Shown: one piece after another, positions 15,943 through 23,971 of the stretch | Numbering within the stretch: the stretch's first letter is position 1 | Layout: every line of letters begins with the position of its first letter | Source: CAZJBP01 sp964544115 | GTDB lineage: Bacteria; Verrucomicrobiota; Kiritimatiellia; UBA8416; JADHWI01 | Assembly: GCA_964544115.1 (NCBI GenBank) | Contig: CAZJBP010000010.1 | Span: 1 to 34,244 of the forward strand | DNA length: 34,244 nucleotides | Direction: 5' to 3' | Translations under genes and position numbers: made by a program | The notes under the pieces: model-generated | Database searches by the model: none | What the model saw: the letters and a program-made list of their open reading frames with translations, nothing else | What the model was told of the DNA's origin: nothing

Positions 15943-16698
15943 TCAGCTCGCGACACCCAGCGTCAAAATCTCCGCCGGACCCTCGCGAATCGCAACCATA
16001 TGCTCCACATGTGCCGACGGCGATCCGTCCACCGTCCGCACGGTCCAGCCATCGCTGTCCACCTTCACGTCCCGCGGCCCCATGTTGATCATGGGCTCGA
16101 TGGCGAGCGTCATCCCGGGCCGCAGCGTCGCCCCCCGTCCCGGGGCGCCGAAGTTGGGCACTTGCGGATCCTCGTGCATCCGCCGGCCAATCCCGTGCCC
16201 GACAAAGTCCCGCACCACGGAGAACCCCGCCGCCTCGGCCACCTCCTGCACGGCGTGCGAGATGTCAGACACCCGCTTTCCAGGCACCGCCGACGCAATT
16301 CCCGCTGCCAGAGCCCGCTCCGCCGTCCTCACCAGGCTCACCACCCTCGGATCGGTCACGCCCACAAGCACCGTGACCGCCGTGTCCCCCACAAACCCGC
16401 GGTACCGCAGCCCCACATCGATGCTTACAACATCACCCACTTCGATGCGCCGATCGCCGGGGATGCCATGCACCACCACGTCGTTCACTGACACGCAGAT
16501 CTTGCCCGGGAATCCGCGGTACCCCAGAAACGCGTTCTCTGCGCCCGTGGCCAGAATGCGCTCCTGAGCCCACTCCCCCAGCTCCGCGGTCGTCACGCCC
16601 GGGGCCACCCGCGCCGCGACTTCATCCCGGACCGCCGCAACCCGGCGACCGGCTTCGCGCATAACGGCAAGATCCGACTCGCTCTTGATGATGATCAT
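15943..16698 (-). CDS. map: Methionine aminopeptidase, type I
   Basis: Removes the initiator methionine from nascent proteins. It has 251 residues from ATG 16698 (MIIIKSESDLAVMREAGR, the family start); a GTG at 16725 would add nine residues unlike the family. The five metal ligands are visible in order: Asp in VSIDVGL, Asp in VGDTAV, His in GHGIGRRMHE, Glu in LAIEPMIN and Glu in AHVEHMVAI. It follows secY by about 58 bp, as in many spc operons. Neither adk (usually before it) nor infA (usually after it) is present. Confidence 0.97.
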   Translation of the reverse strand: MIIIKSESDLAVMREAGRRVAAVRDEVAARVAPGVTTAELGEWAQERILATGAENAFLGYRGFPGKICVSVNDVVVHGIPGDRRIEVGDVVSIDVGLRYRGFVGDTAVTVLVGVTDPRVVSLVRTAERALAAGIASAVPGKRVSDISHAVQEVAEAAGFSVVRDFVGHGIGRRMHEDPQVPNFGAPGRGATLRPGMTLAIEPMINMGPRDVKVDSDGWTVRTVDGSPSAHVEHMVAIREGPAEILTLGVAS

Positions 16699-16756
16699 GC
16701 CGGACGCACCCCGCGATGCCCGCACCGCCTCTCCGCAGCGCAGCGAACTCGGCGCC

Positions 16757-18097
16757 TCAGCGCCTTGACCGCAGGCGGCCTTTCTTCAGGAATCCATCGT
16801 AGTGGCGCATCAGCAGGTGCGATTCGACCTGACGCATCGTGTCCAGAGCGACACCGACCACAATCAGCAGGCTGGTTCCGCCGAGGAAGGAGGCCACCAG
16901 CCACGGCACGTTGAACTGACGCGCCATGACGGCCGGCATCACCGCGATCACCGTCAGAAACACAGCGCCGACGAGGGTGATGCGCGTCATGGTTCGATCC
17001 AGGAATTCAGCGGTCGGCCGGCCGGGGCGGATGCCCGGGACGTAGCCGCCATTGCGTTTGAGCTCGTCGGCGATCTGGAGAGGGTTGAACTGTGTCGCCA
17101 CCCAGAAGTACGAGAAGAACAGGATCAGCGCAGCATCGCAGATCAGGTAGAGCGCCGAGCCCATGTTAAAGGCGTCGCCCAGCGGCCGCGTCGCCTCGAA
17201 TCGGCGGAGAATAGCCGAGGGAAACATGAGCATGGCCGACGAAAAGATGATCGGCATGACGCCGGAATAGTTGACGCGCAGCGGCATGTACGTGTTCTGT
17301 CCCCCGTACACCTTCCGCCCCACAACGCGCTTGGTCGTGTGGATTGGAATCCGTCGCTGCGCCTGCGTCAACGCAATGGTTCCTGCGGTCACAAGGAACA
17401 GCATGATCACCAACCCCACGAGATGGAAGATGGAGAACTGGGACACGCCGTCCACCTTCTTGAACATGTTCGCCGCTGCGTACAGCGACGCCGGCAACTG
17501 GCTGATGATGCTGACCGTAATAATCATCGAAATGCCGTTGCCGATGCCGCGCTCGGTCATCTGCTCTCCGAGCCACATCAGGAGCATGGTTCCCGCCGAC
17601 AAGGTCAGGATGGTCATCAGGCGGAACCCCAGACCGGGATTCATGACGATGTCCCGCGTGATCCCCAGCGCAGAAGGGTTCTCAAGGTTGATCGCCAGAG
17701 TCAGCCCCTGGATGATGCAGATGACCAGCGTCAGGTAGCGCGTGTACTGCGTCAACTTCTGGCGGCCGGAATCTCCTTCCCTCGCCAGCTTCTCCAGCGC
17801 CGGGATGATCGCGGTCATCAGCTGCAGGATGATCGAGGCGCTGATGTAGGGCATAATGCCCAGCGCGCCGACGGCGCAATTGCGGAGCGCACCGCCGCTG
17901 AACAGGTCGATCCAGCTAAGGAATCCGCCGGCGGTCTGCCGCTCGATGTCGGCAATGACCTGCTCCAGCACCACGGCGTTAACGCCGGGCACCGGCACGC
18001 TGGCCACCAGGCGGGTGATGAAGATGAGGCCCAGCGTGAAGAACACGCGGCGCCTCAACTCCGGAATCTTCAGGGTGTTGGCGAACGCAGAAAGCAT
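16757..18097 (-). CDS. secY: Preprotein translocase channel subunit SecY
   Basis: Central pore of the SecYEG protein-export channel. It has 446 residues with about ten hydrophobic segments. Family motifs are seen: ALGIMPYISASIILQL (TM2), GERGIGNG-type (MTERGIGNGISM), PVNYSGVMPIIF-type (RVNYSGVMPIIFSSAM), and NGGYVPGIRPG in the cytoplasmic loop. It starts at ATG 18097, overlapping the rplO stop (TGATG), so translation is probably coupled. Both giant exported proteins of this window carry signal peptides and would use this channel. Confidence 0.98.
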   Translation of the reverse strand: MLSAFANTLKIPELRRRVFFTLGLIFITRLVASVPVPGVNAVVLEQVIADIERQTAGGFLSWIDLFSGGALRNCAVGALGIMPYISASIILQLMTAIIPALEKLAREGDSGRQKLTQYTRYLTLVICIIQGLTLAINLENPSALGITRDIVMNPGLGFRLMTILTLSAGTMLLMWLGEQMTERGIGNGISMIITVSIISQLPASLYAAANMFKKVDGVSQFSIFHLVGLVIMLFLVTAGTIALTQAQRRIPIHTTKRVVGRKVYGGQNTYMPLRVNYSGVMPIIFSSAMLMFPSAILRRFEATRPLGDAFNMGSALYLICDAALILFFSYFWVATQFNPLQIADELKRNGGYVPGIRPGRPTAEFLDRTMTRITLVGAVFLTVIAVMPAVMARQFNVPWLVASFLGGTSLLIVVGVALDTMRQVESHLLMRHYDGFLKKGRLRSRR

Positions 18098-18543
18098 CAG
18101 TTCACCACAACTTCACACGTTCCGCCGGCCGCTTCGATCTTGGCGCTGGCCGAGGCGCTGAACGCGTTTGCTTTGACGGTTAACTTACGGCTTAGCTCGC
18201 CGCTGCCCAGGAACTTCACCCCGTCCCAATGACCGCTCGCCAGCCCGACCTCGCGGAGGGAGGCCATCGTCACCTCGGTGCCGTCCGCAAAGCACTGGAG
18301 CGTCGACACGTTCAGTGTGAGATAGGTGCGGCGGGCCGGATTCTTGAACCCCCGCTTCGGGATCCTCCGAATCAGCTTCATCTGACCGCCTTCAAAGCCC
18401 GGCTTGAACTTGCCGCCTTTGCGCGCGTACTGCCCCTTGTTGCCGCGGGTGGACGTGCCTCCGTGTCCGGACCCGTCGCCGCAACCTACGCGCTTGGAAC
18501 GGTGCCGAGCGCCCTTTTCATTGACCAGTGAATGCAGATTCAT
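18097..18543 (-). CDS. rplO: 50S ribosomal protein L15
   Basis: Late-assembly large-subunit protein. It has 148 residues with the flexible Gly-rich N-terminus (SKRVGCGDGSGHGGTSTRG, then KGGKFKPGFEGGQ) and the C-terminal globular domain. It lies 34 bp after rpsE; the rpmD (L30) gene usually found between them is absent. Its stop overlaps the secY start. Confidence 0.97.
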   Translation of the reverse strand: MNLHSLVNEKGARHRSKRVGCGDGSGHGGTSTRGNKGQYARKGGKFKPGFEGGQMKLIRRIPKRGFKNPARRTYLTLNVSTLQCFADGTEVTMASLREVGLASGHWDGVKFLGSGELSRKLTVKANAFSASASAKIEAAGGTCEVVVN

Positions 18544-18577
18544 GAACTAAAGACCCCTGGTTGCTGAGGCAGGCCGA

Positions 18578-19078
18578 TCACCCGCCAATTTGTCTCGCCT
18601 CGGCGATCTGCTCGGGAGACCGCAGATGCTCCAAGGCATCCATGGTCGCCATGACGACATTCAATTGATTGCTGCTGCCCAGCGACTTGGCGAGGATGTC
18701 GCGGATTCCGACGGCCTCCAGAACCGCGCGCGCGCCGCCGCCGGCGATGACGCCCGTGCCGAGAGACGCCGGACGGAGCAGCACCCGGGCACCCCCGTGC
18801 TCGCCGATGATCTCATGCGGGACCGTGCGACCCTCCTTCAGGCACACCGGCTTCATCGACCGGCGGGCCAGGTCGCCCCCCTTGCGGATGGCCTCGGCCA
18901 CCTCGTTGGCCTTGCCGAATCCAAACCCCACGCGCCCGCCGCGGTCACCGACCACGACCACCGCGCTGAAGCTGAAACGCCGGCCGCCCTTGACGACCTT
19001 GGAGCAGCGGTTGACGAACACAACGCGCTCCTCGAACTCGGTCGATTTCGGAGTGCTGCTGAAGTTCTGATCCCTCAC
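18578..19078 (-). CDS. rpsE: 30S ribosomal protein S5
   Basis: Decoding-fidelity protein of the mRNA entry tunnel. It has 166 residues. It starts at GTG 19078, with GGAGG upstream, and the GTGA sequence overlaps the rplR stop. The double-stranded-RNA-like N-terminal domain (ERVVFVNRCSKVVKGGRRF, VGFGFGKANEV) and C-terminal domain (GTGVIAGGGARAVLEAVGI, KSLGSSNQLNVV) are intact. Confidence 0.97.
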   Translation of the reverse strand: MRDQNFSSTPKSTEFEERVVFVNRCSKVVKGGRRFSFSAVVVVGDRGGRVGFGFGKANEVAEAIRKGGDLARRSMKPVCLKEGRTVPHEIIGEHGGARVLLRPASLGTGVIAGGGARAVLEAVGIRDILAKSLGSSNQLNVVMATMDALEHLRSPEQIAEARQIGG

Positions 19079-19473
19079 TGTTGATCCTCCACCGTCTGCT
19101 CTTCGGCCGGACCGAGGCAGCCTGCGACCAGACCCGCGGCACGCGCTCCGTCCACGATCGCCTTGACCCGCCCATGGAATCGAAATCCACCCCGGTCCAC
19201 GACCACCTCGCGGATGCCCTTTTCGATGGCCGCCGCTGCGGCGCGCTGCCCGAGCTCCGCCGCCGTCGTCACGTTGACCTTGACGTCCTGCCCAAGCGTC
19301 GAGACCGACGCCAGCGTGTACCCGCGGTCGTCATCGATAAACTGCACGTACATGTGCCGGTCCGTTACGCACAGGGCCATGCGCGGCTGTGCCGCGGTCC
19401 CGCGGACCTTGCGACGAATTCGCGCATGCCGGCTTGTCCGGCGCTGTTTCCTATCCACACCTTTCGTAGCCAT
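19075..19473 (-). CDS. rplR: 50S ribosomal protein L18
   Basis: Binds 5S rRNA and anchors it in the central protuberance together with L5. It has 132 residues, with basic N-terminus RKQRRTSRHARIRRKVRG and RMALCVTDRHMYVQFIDD and the C-terminal FRFHGRVKAIVDGARAAGL. The usual E. coli length is 117; the excess is a C-terminal Glu/Gln tail (GPAEEQTVEDQQ). The stop overlaps the rpsE start by 4 bp. Confidence 0.96.
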   Translation of the reverse strand: MATKGVDRKQRRTSRHARIRRKVRGTAAQPRMALCVTDRHMYVQFIDDDRGYTLASVSTLGQDVKVNVTTAAELGQRAAAAAIEKGIREVVVDRGGFRFHGRVKAIVDGARAAGLVAGCLGPAEEQTVEDQQ

Positions 19474-19490
19474 GTAAACCCCCGCGCCGA

Positions 19491-20027
19491 TCAGGCGACA
19501 GTCTTGCCTTCCTTGCGGCGCACGTGCTCCCCGACATACCTGACGCCCTTGCCTTTGTAAGGCTCGGCCGGGTAGAACGCGCGGATTCTCGCCGCCACTT
19601 CGCCCACCTTCTGCTTATCGGTCCCGCTAACCTTCAATTTCGTTCCGCCTTCCACGGCCACGGCAACGCCGTCAGGCACCGGGAAGAGGATCGGACTGGA
19701 GAACCCTAGCGAAAGGCTTAGAACCTTTCCCTTGAGTTCGCCCTTGAAGCCCACGCCCTGGATTTCCAGGTCGCGGCTGTACCCCTTGACGACACCCTCG
19801 ATCATGCCGGCTAGCAGGCTGCGAATCAGGCCGTGACTGCTGCGCGCGGGCCGCGTGTCCTCCGCCCGGGACACCGTCAGGCGCCCCGTCTCGGATACGG
19901 CGGTTATGCCGGAAGGCAGGTTCAGCGACAGCTCGCCCTTGGCGCCCTTCACGGTGGCCGTGGAGCCCTTGACGCTGACCGTGACTCCCGCCGGGATATC
20001 AATCGGTTTATTTCCAACTCTGGACAT
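19491..20027 (-). CDS. rplF: 50S ribosomal protein L6
   Basis: Large-subunit protein close to the sarcin-ricin loop, where translational GTPases bind. It has 178 residues and starts SRVGNKPIDIPAGVTV. Two L6 repeats are visible, and the conserved C-terminal EPYKGKGVRYVGEHVRRKEGK is present. It sits 15 bp after rpsH and 17 bp before rplR, the normal spc order. Confidence 0.97.
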   Translation of the reverse strand: MSRVGNKPIDIPAGVTVSVKGSTATVKGAKGELSLNLPSGITAVSETGRLTVSRAEDTRPARSSHGLIRSLLAGMIEGVVKGYSRDLEIQGVGFKGELKGKVLSLSLGFSSPILFPVPDGVAVAVEGGTKLKVSGTDKQKVGEVAARIRAFYPAEPYKGKGVRYVGEHVRRKEGKTVA

Positions 20028-20042
20028 CGCTCTTCCTCACCT

Positions 20043-20438
20043 TCACCAGACTGCGCACAGCGCCTCTCCGCCGATCTGGCGGGTCCGCGCTTCCTTGCCG
20101 GTCATGATGCCCTGGGACGTGCTGACGACCATCGTGCCCATCCCCTCCAAAACCCGCGGCATTTTCCGGCTGCCCGTGTACGTCCTCAACCCCGGCTTGC
20201 TCACGCGGCGGATGCCGCGGATCACCGGCTGGTGGTCCCGCGTATACTTCAGGTACACGCGCAGCACCTTTTTTACGCCACCTTCCACCGTATAGTCGGT
20301 CACATAACCCTCGCGCTTCAGCACGCGGGCCAGCTCGCTCTTGAGCTTGGAGTGCGGTACCTCGACAGACTCGAGCCCAACGGTCTGCCCGTTGCGAATC
20401 GAAGTCAGCATGTCGGCAATCGGATCGGATACACTCAT
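20043..20438 (-). CDS. rpsH: 30S ribosomal protein S8
   Basis: Primary 16S-binding protein of the central domain; in E. coli it is the translational repressor of the spc operon. It has 131 residues, with SDPIADMLTSIRNG at the start and the RNA-binding tail SRKMPRVLEGMGTMVVSTSQG (STSQGIMT). It lies 13 bp after rpsN. Confidence 0.97.
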   Translation of the reverse strand: MSVSDPIADMLTSIRNGQTVGLESVEVPHSKLKSELARVLKREGYVTDYTVEGGVKKVLRVYLKYTRDHQPVIRGIRRVSKPGLRTYTGSRKMPRVLEGMGTMVVSTSQGIMTGKEARTRQIGGEALCAVW

Positions 20439-20451
20439 AACTTTTCCCTGG

Positions 20452-20637
20452 TTACCAGCTGGCCTTGACCACGCCCGGAATCAGACCGGATGACGCCATC
20501 TCCCGGAAACAGATACGGCAGAGCTGGAACTTGCGCATGAACGCCCGCGGACGACCGCACCGGCGGCACCGACGGTACTTGCGGACCTCAAACTTGGGCG
20601 TCCCCAGCGACTTGTTGATCAGACATTTCTTAGCCAA
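20452..20637 (-). CDS. rpsN: 30S ribosomal protein S14, short zinc-binding type
   Basis: Small-subunit head protein. It has 61 residues starting at TTG 20637, with GGAGG seven bases upstream. The zinc site CRRCGRP ... LCRICFRE (CxxC-x12-CxxC) marks the short C+ form (type Z) rather than the ~100-residue zinc-free form. It lies between rplE and rpsH. Confidence 0.97.
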   Translation of the reverse strand: MAKKCLINKSLGTPKFEVRKYRRCRRCGRPRAFMRKFQLCRICFREMASSGLIPGVVKASW

Positions 20638-20655
20638 CGCCGGTCCTCCGATGGA

Positions 20656-21192
20656 TTACTTCTCTGCAAAAGGCAACCCGATGAACGTCAGCAGCTTGCG
20701 AGCCTCGTCATCCGAGTGCGCCGTCGTCACGATGGTGATGTCCATACCTTGGGCCACCGAAATATCATTCGGGTCGATCTCGGGGAAGATGGACTGTTCC
20801 TTTATCCCGAGGGTGTAGTTCCCGCGCCCATCGAAACTGCGCGTGGAAATCCCGCGGAAGTCACGAATGCGGGGCAGCGCCACTTGGATCAGCCGCTCCA
20901 GAAACTCGTACATGCGGTCGCCACGCAGCGTCACCCGTGCCCCAACCTGCATGCCCTGCCGCAGCTTGAAGTTCGAGATGCTCACCCGCGCTTTGGTCAC
21001 CTGGGCGTGCTGACCCGTAATCTTGGCCAGGTCCTCGGTCAGCGCCTTCATCTGGTCCTTGCGGGCCACGCCGATGCCCATGTTCACGACCACCTTGACC
21101 ACGCGAGGCACTCGCATCGCGTTCGAGACGCCCAGCTCCTTCTGGAGCCGCGGCACCACATCATTTCTGTATTTCTGCTTCAACTCAGCCAT
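20656..21192 (-). CDS. rplE: 50S ribosomal protein L5
   Basis: 5S rRNA-binding protein of the central protuberance that contacts P-site tRNA and S13. It has 178 residues. MAELKQKYRNDVVPRL, VVVNMGIGVARKD, LRQGMQVGARVTLRGDRMYEFL and the C-terminal DITIVTTAHSDDEAR are family hallmarks. It starts 8 bp after rplX. Confidence 0.97.
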   Translation of the reverse strand: MAELKQKYRNDVVPRLQKELGVSNAMRVPRVVKVVVNMGIGVARKDQMKALTEDLAKITGQHAQVTKARVSISNFKLRQGMQVGARVTLRGDRMYEFLERLIQVALPRIRDFRGISTRSFDGRGNYTLGIKEQSIFPEIDPNDISVAQGMDITIVTTAHSDDEARKLLTFIGLPFAEK

Positions 21193-21200
21193 CGCTCACC

Positions 21201-21521
21201 TCAGCCGTCGAAGGCGTGACCGCACTTCCTGCATTTTCTGATCTTTCGCTCGCCGTCCGCCACCACGCGAACGCGAACGCCCTTCTTGTCATGGGGGCAA
21301 TACAGCATCAGCTTGGCCTGCGGAAACAGGGCCTCTTTCTCCGTGATACCGCCCTGCGGGTTGTCCTGGGACTTACGGAGGGTCTTCTTGACCATGCGCA
21401 GGCCCTCGACCAGAGCCTTGTCCCGGGCAGGCAGCACCTGCAACACCTTCCCCGTCTTCCCGGCGTCGGCGCCGCTGATCGCGATCACCGTGTCGTCCTT
21501 ACGAATTCTCGCTACACTCAC
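21201..21521 (-). CDS. rplX: 50S ribosomal protein L24
   Basis: Assembly-initiator protein near the tunnel exit. GTG 21521 is chosen because AGGGGGA lies 6 nt upstream and the encoded start (SVARIRKDDTVIAISG) fits the family. A GTG ten codons earlier lacks such a site. It has 106 residues with the KOW motif (DTVIAISGADAGKTGKVLQV) and a C-terminal CRKCGH. With the paired cysteines GERKIRKCRKCG and an upstream cysteine in MLYCPHD, a metal site (CxxH...CxxC) is possible, as in many bacterial L24. Confidence 0.95.
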   Translation of the reverse strand: MSVARIRKDDTVIAISGADAGKTGKVLQVLPARDKALVEGLRMVKKTLRKSQDNPQGGITEKEALFPQAKLMLYCPHDKKGVRVRVVADGERKIRKCRKCGHAFDG

Positions 21522-21563
21522 AGAGAGTCCCCCTTCGCGCTCCCGCGCCACGGCGCTTTCCGC

Positions 21564-21929
21564 CTACAGAACCTCGGGCGCCAGCGACACAATCTTCATA
21601 TAGTTCTTGTCGCGCAGTTCGCGGGCCACCGGACCGAAGATGCGCGACCCCAGCGGATTGCCGCTGGCGTCGATCAGCACCACCGCGTTGTTGTCGAACC
21701 GGAGGTACGATCCGTCGGGCCGAACCACCGGGTGCACGGTACGCACGATCACGGCGTTGCTCGTCTGGCCCTTCTTGATCAGGCCGGTCGGCTGCGCTTC
21801 CTTGATGGCGACCTTGATGACATCGCCAACGCGGGCGTACCGACGCGGGTGCCCCAGGATGCGAAAGCACTTGGCCCGCTTTGCACCGGTGTTGTCAGCC
21901 ACCACCAGACTGCTTTCCTCGTTGATCAT
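21564..21929 (-). CDS. rplN: 50S ribosomal protein L14
   Basis: Subunit-interface protein that forms bridges with 16S rRNA and is the target of RsfS silencing in other bacteria. It has 121 residues, with VVADNTGAKRAKCFRILG, KKGQTSNAVIVRT, FDNNAVVLID and GSRIFGPVARELRDKNYMKI. Its start overlaps the rpsQ stop (ATGA). Confidence 0.98.
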   Translation of the reverse strand: MINEESSLVVADNTGAKRAKCFRILGHPRRYARVGDVIKVAIKEAQPTGLIKKGQTSNAVIVRTVHPVVRPDGSYLRFDNNAVVLIDASGNPLGSRIFGPVARELRDKNYMKIVSLAPEVL

Positions 21930-22222
21930 TCCTCACCCACTCCAATCGCTTCCTTGCGCGCGACACCGACGACTTCCAGCAGCCGCCAGCGCTTCATCCG
22001 GCTCATCGGCCGGCACTCCGCGATCCGCACGACGTCCCCGACCTTTGCCGTATCGCGCTCATCGTGCGCGTGGAATTTGCGCATCTGGCGCACAACTTTG
22101 CCGTAGAGCGGATGCCTGACGCGCCGCTCGACCTGAACGACAATCGTCTTGGCGCCGCTCTTGCTGACAACCACGCCCCGGCGCCGCTTGCCGCCGCGAG
22201 CTGCCTCTACTGCCTCAGCCAT
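21926..22222 (-). CDS. rpsQ: 30S ribosomal protein S17
   Basis: Primary 16S-binding OB-fold protein. It has 98 residues: GVVVSKSGAKTIVVQVERRVRHPLYGKVV, KFHAHDE and VGDVVRIAECRPMS are typical. There is a short extension at each end (MAEAVEAARGGKRR and RKEAIGVGEE). It overlaps rpmC upstream by 8 bp and rplN downstream by 4 bp. Confidence 0.97.
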   Translation of the reverse strand: MAEAVEAARGGKRRRGVVVSKSGAKTIVVQVERRVRHPLYGKVVRQMRKFHAHDERDTAKVGDVVRIAECRPMSRMKRWRLLEVVGVARKEAIGVGEE

Positions 22223-22418
22223 GGTGTTCCGCCTTCCGTTCCGTGGTCACCGTGTGGATCCGGGCAATATCCCGGCGAAGCCCGCGGATACGCTGGGGTG
22301 GCGTGCTCTGGTCGCCGGTGCCCCGCCGAACCCGAATATCGAACATCTGGCCCGAAATATCCCTCAATTGCTGGGCCAGCTCCTCGTTCGTCATGTCTCG
22401 CAGCTTCGCTGCCTTCAT
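22215..22418 (-). CDS. rpmC: 50S ribosomal protein L29
   Basis: Small helical protein at the tunnel exit that helps dock SRP and trigger factor. It has 67 residues from ATG 22418 (MKAAKLRDMTNEELAQQL), with GGAG upstream. An alternative start nine codons earlier has no support. It keeps the QMFDIRVRRGTGDQ and RRDIARIHTVTTER pattern. It overlaps the start of rpsQ by 8 bp. Confidence 0.96.
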   Translation of the reverse strand: MKAAKLRDMTNEELAQQLRDISGQMFDIRVRRGTGDQSTPPQRIRGLRRDIARIHTVTTERKAEHHG

Positions 22419-22461
22419 TGTGTCTCGCTCCGTAGGGCGCCTCACGCGCCCTGCTGCTCGC

Positions 22462-22878
22462 CTACCGCTCGTGGCGGGTAATCATCCGTGTCCTCAGCCC
22501 GAGCTTGGCATCCGCCAGGCGGAAGCACTCGCGCGCCATCGCCTCCGTGATGCCCCCGAGTTCAAACAGCATCTTCCCGGGAACCACCACGGCCACCCAG
22601 GCCTCGGGGTTTCCCTTGCCCTTACCCATGCGGGTCTCCAAAGGCTTCTTGGTGATCGGCTTGTCCGGAAACAGCCGGATCCATAGGCGGCCCTTGCGCT
22701 TCATGTGACGGTTCATCGTCACGCGGCACGCCTCGATTTCGGTGTTCGTCAGCCACCCGCGGCTGATGGACTTCAGGCCGTATTCCCCGAAGGCCAGTCG
22801 CGTGCCGCTGGTTGCCGCGCCGGCACGGTTGCCGCGCTGGACTTTGCGGTGCTTGACGCGTTTAGGAATGAGCGGCAT
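22462..22878 (-). CDS. rplP: 50S ribosomal protein L16
   Basis: Contacts A-site tRNA and helps organise the peptidyl-transferase region. It has 138 residues: MPLIPKRVKHRK, FGEYGLKSISRGWLTNTEIEA, KRKGRLWIRLFPDKP and TRMGKGKGNPEAWVAVV. It overlaps the 3' end of rpsC by 17 bp, which implies coupled translation. Confidence 0.98.
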   Translation of the reverse strand: MPLIPKRVKHRKVQRGNRAGAATSGTRLAFGEYGLKSISRGWLTNTEIEACRVTMNRHMKRKGRLWIRLFPDKPITKKPLETRMGKGKGNPEAWVAVVVPGKMLFELGGITEAMARECFRLADAKLGLRTRMITRHER

Positions 22879-23533
22879 TGGTTCGCGTCCCCCTTCTCAA
22901 ATTCTCGACCTCGTCCTCGTCCTTGCAGATCCACACCTTGATGCCGATCTTCCCGGCCTTCGTCGCGGCCTCCGCGAACCCATAGTCCACCTTGGCGCGC
23001 AGGGTGTGCAGCGGAATCTTGCCTTCCTTGAACCAGTCGATCCTGGCGATTTCAGATCCGCCCAGCCGACCGCACGCGCGGACCTTGATGCCCTGCACGC
23101 CGAGGTCCATGGCCAGCTTGATCGCGCGCTTCATAGCCCGCCGGTGCGCGACCCGTCGCTCAAGCTGCACCGCGATGTTCTCCGCCACCAGCTGTGCATT
23201 GATGTCAGGGTTCCGGATCTCCTGAATCTCGACGTACACTTCCTTGCCCGTCAGCTTGGCGATCTCGGCCCGGATGGTCTCGATGTCCTGCCCTTTTCGG
23301 CCGATCACGATGCCCGGCCGCGCCGTGTAGATGTTCAGACGCACCCGGTTGGCATAGCGCTCGATGAGAATCTCCGGCACCGCCGCCGTCTCGAGGCGCT
23401 TCTTGACGAGGCGACGGATCTTGTCGTCCTCGATCAGCAGCATCCCGAAGTCTTTCTTGCGGCTGAACCAGCGCGAGCGCCAATCCTTGGTCACCGCGAC
23501 CCGCAGCCCGATTGGATTGATCTTCTGTCCCAA
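22862..23533 (-). CDS. rpsC: 30S ribosomal protein S3
   Basis: Forms the mRNA entry channel and has helicase-like activity with S4 and S5. It has 223 residues starting at TTG 23533, with AAGGAG seven bases upstream. It begins GQKINPIGLRVAVTKDW. The KH domain (VIGRKGQDIETIRAEIAKL) and the S3 C-terminal domain (GVQGIKVRACGRLGGSEIAR) are intact. It lies 62 bp after rplV. Confidence 0.97.
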   Translation of the reverse strand: MGQKINPIGLRVAVTKDWRSRWFSRKKDFGMLLIEDDKIRRLVKKRLETAAVPEILIERYANRVRLNIYTARPGIVIGRKGQDIETIRAEIAKLTGKEVYVEIQEIRNPDINAQLVAENIAVQLERRVAHRRAMKRAIKLAMDLGVQGIKVRACGRLGGSEIARIDWFKEGKIPLHTLRAKVDYGFAEAATKAGKIGIKVWICKDEDEVENLRRGTRTNAAHS

Positions 23534-23595
23534 AGTGGCTCTCCTTACTCTTGCCGGTCTCCGCGCCGGATTCGTTCGGCCGCGCTCCCGCGCGC

Positions 23596-23952
23596 CTACT
23601 CGGCCGGAGCCGACTCCTTCTTGCCATCACTCAGCACAATGCGCACGTGACAGGTCCGCTTCTGCACGGGGCTGACGCTCCCGCGGGAACGGGCCCAGAA
23701 CCGGCGCCACCGTGAGCCTTCTTCAATCACGGCCCGCTTCACCGTCAGATCGTCGACCGACAGCTTGGCGTTGTTTTCCGCATTCGCAATCGCTGACTTC
23801 AGTGTCTTCCCGATCGCGAAGGCCGCCTTGCGCGGGCTCAACTCCGTAATGCGCAGCGCGTCCGCCACCTTCAGGCCGCTGACCTTTCGAGCCAGATCGC
23901 GGGCCTTGTTCGGCGACAGCCGCACAAACCTGGATATCGCGACAACGTCCAT
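23596..23952 (-). CDS. rplV: 50S ribosomal protein L22
   Basis: Its beta-hairpin lines the nascent-peptide tunnel. It has 118 residues, with RFVRLSPNKARDLARKVSGLKVADAL at the start, SAIANAENNAKLSVDDLTVKRAVIEEG, and a tunnel hairpin with the basic motif WRRFWARSRGSVSPVQKRTCHVRIVL. It lies 19 bp after rpsS. Confidence 0.97.
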   Translation of the reverse strand: MDVVAISRFVRLSPNKARDLARKVSGLKVADALRITELSPRKAAFAIGKTLKSAIANAENNAKLSVDDLTVKRAVIEEGSRWRRFWARSRGSVSPVQKRTCHVRIVLSDGKKESAPAE

Positions 23953-23971
23953 GACATCTTTCCTTCCCGTG

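Noticed and set aside
16802..18232. Plus-strand open frame (about 470 codons) opposite secY/rplO
   Set aside because: Antisense to secY with biased His/Arg/Gln composition. No start signal or family similarity.
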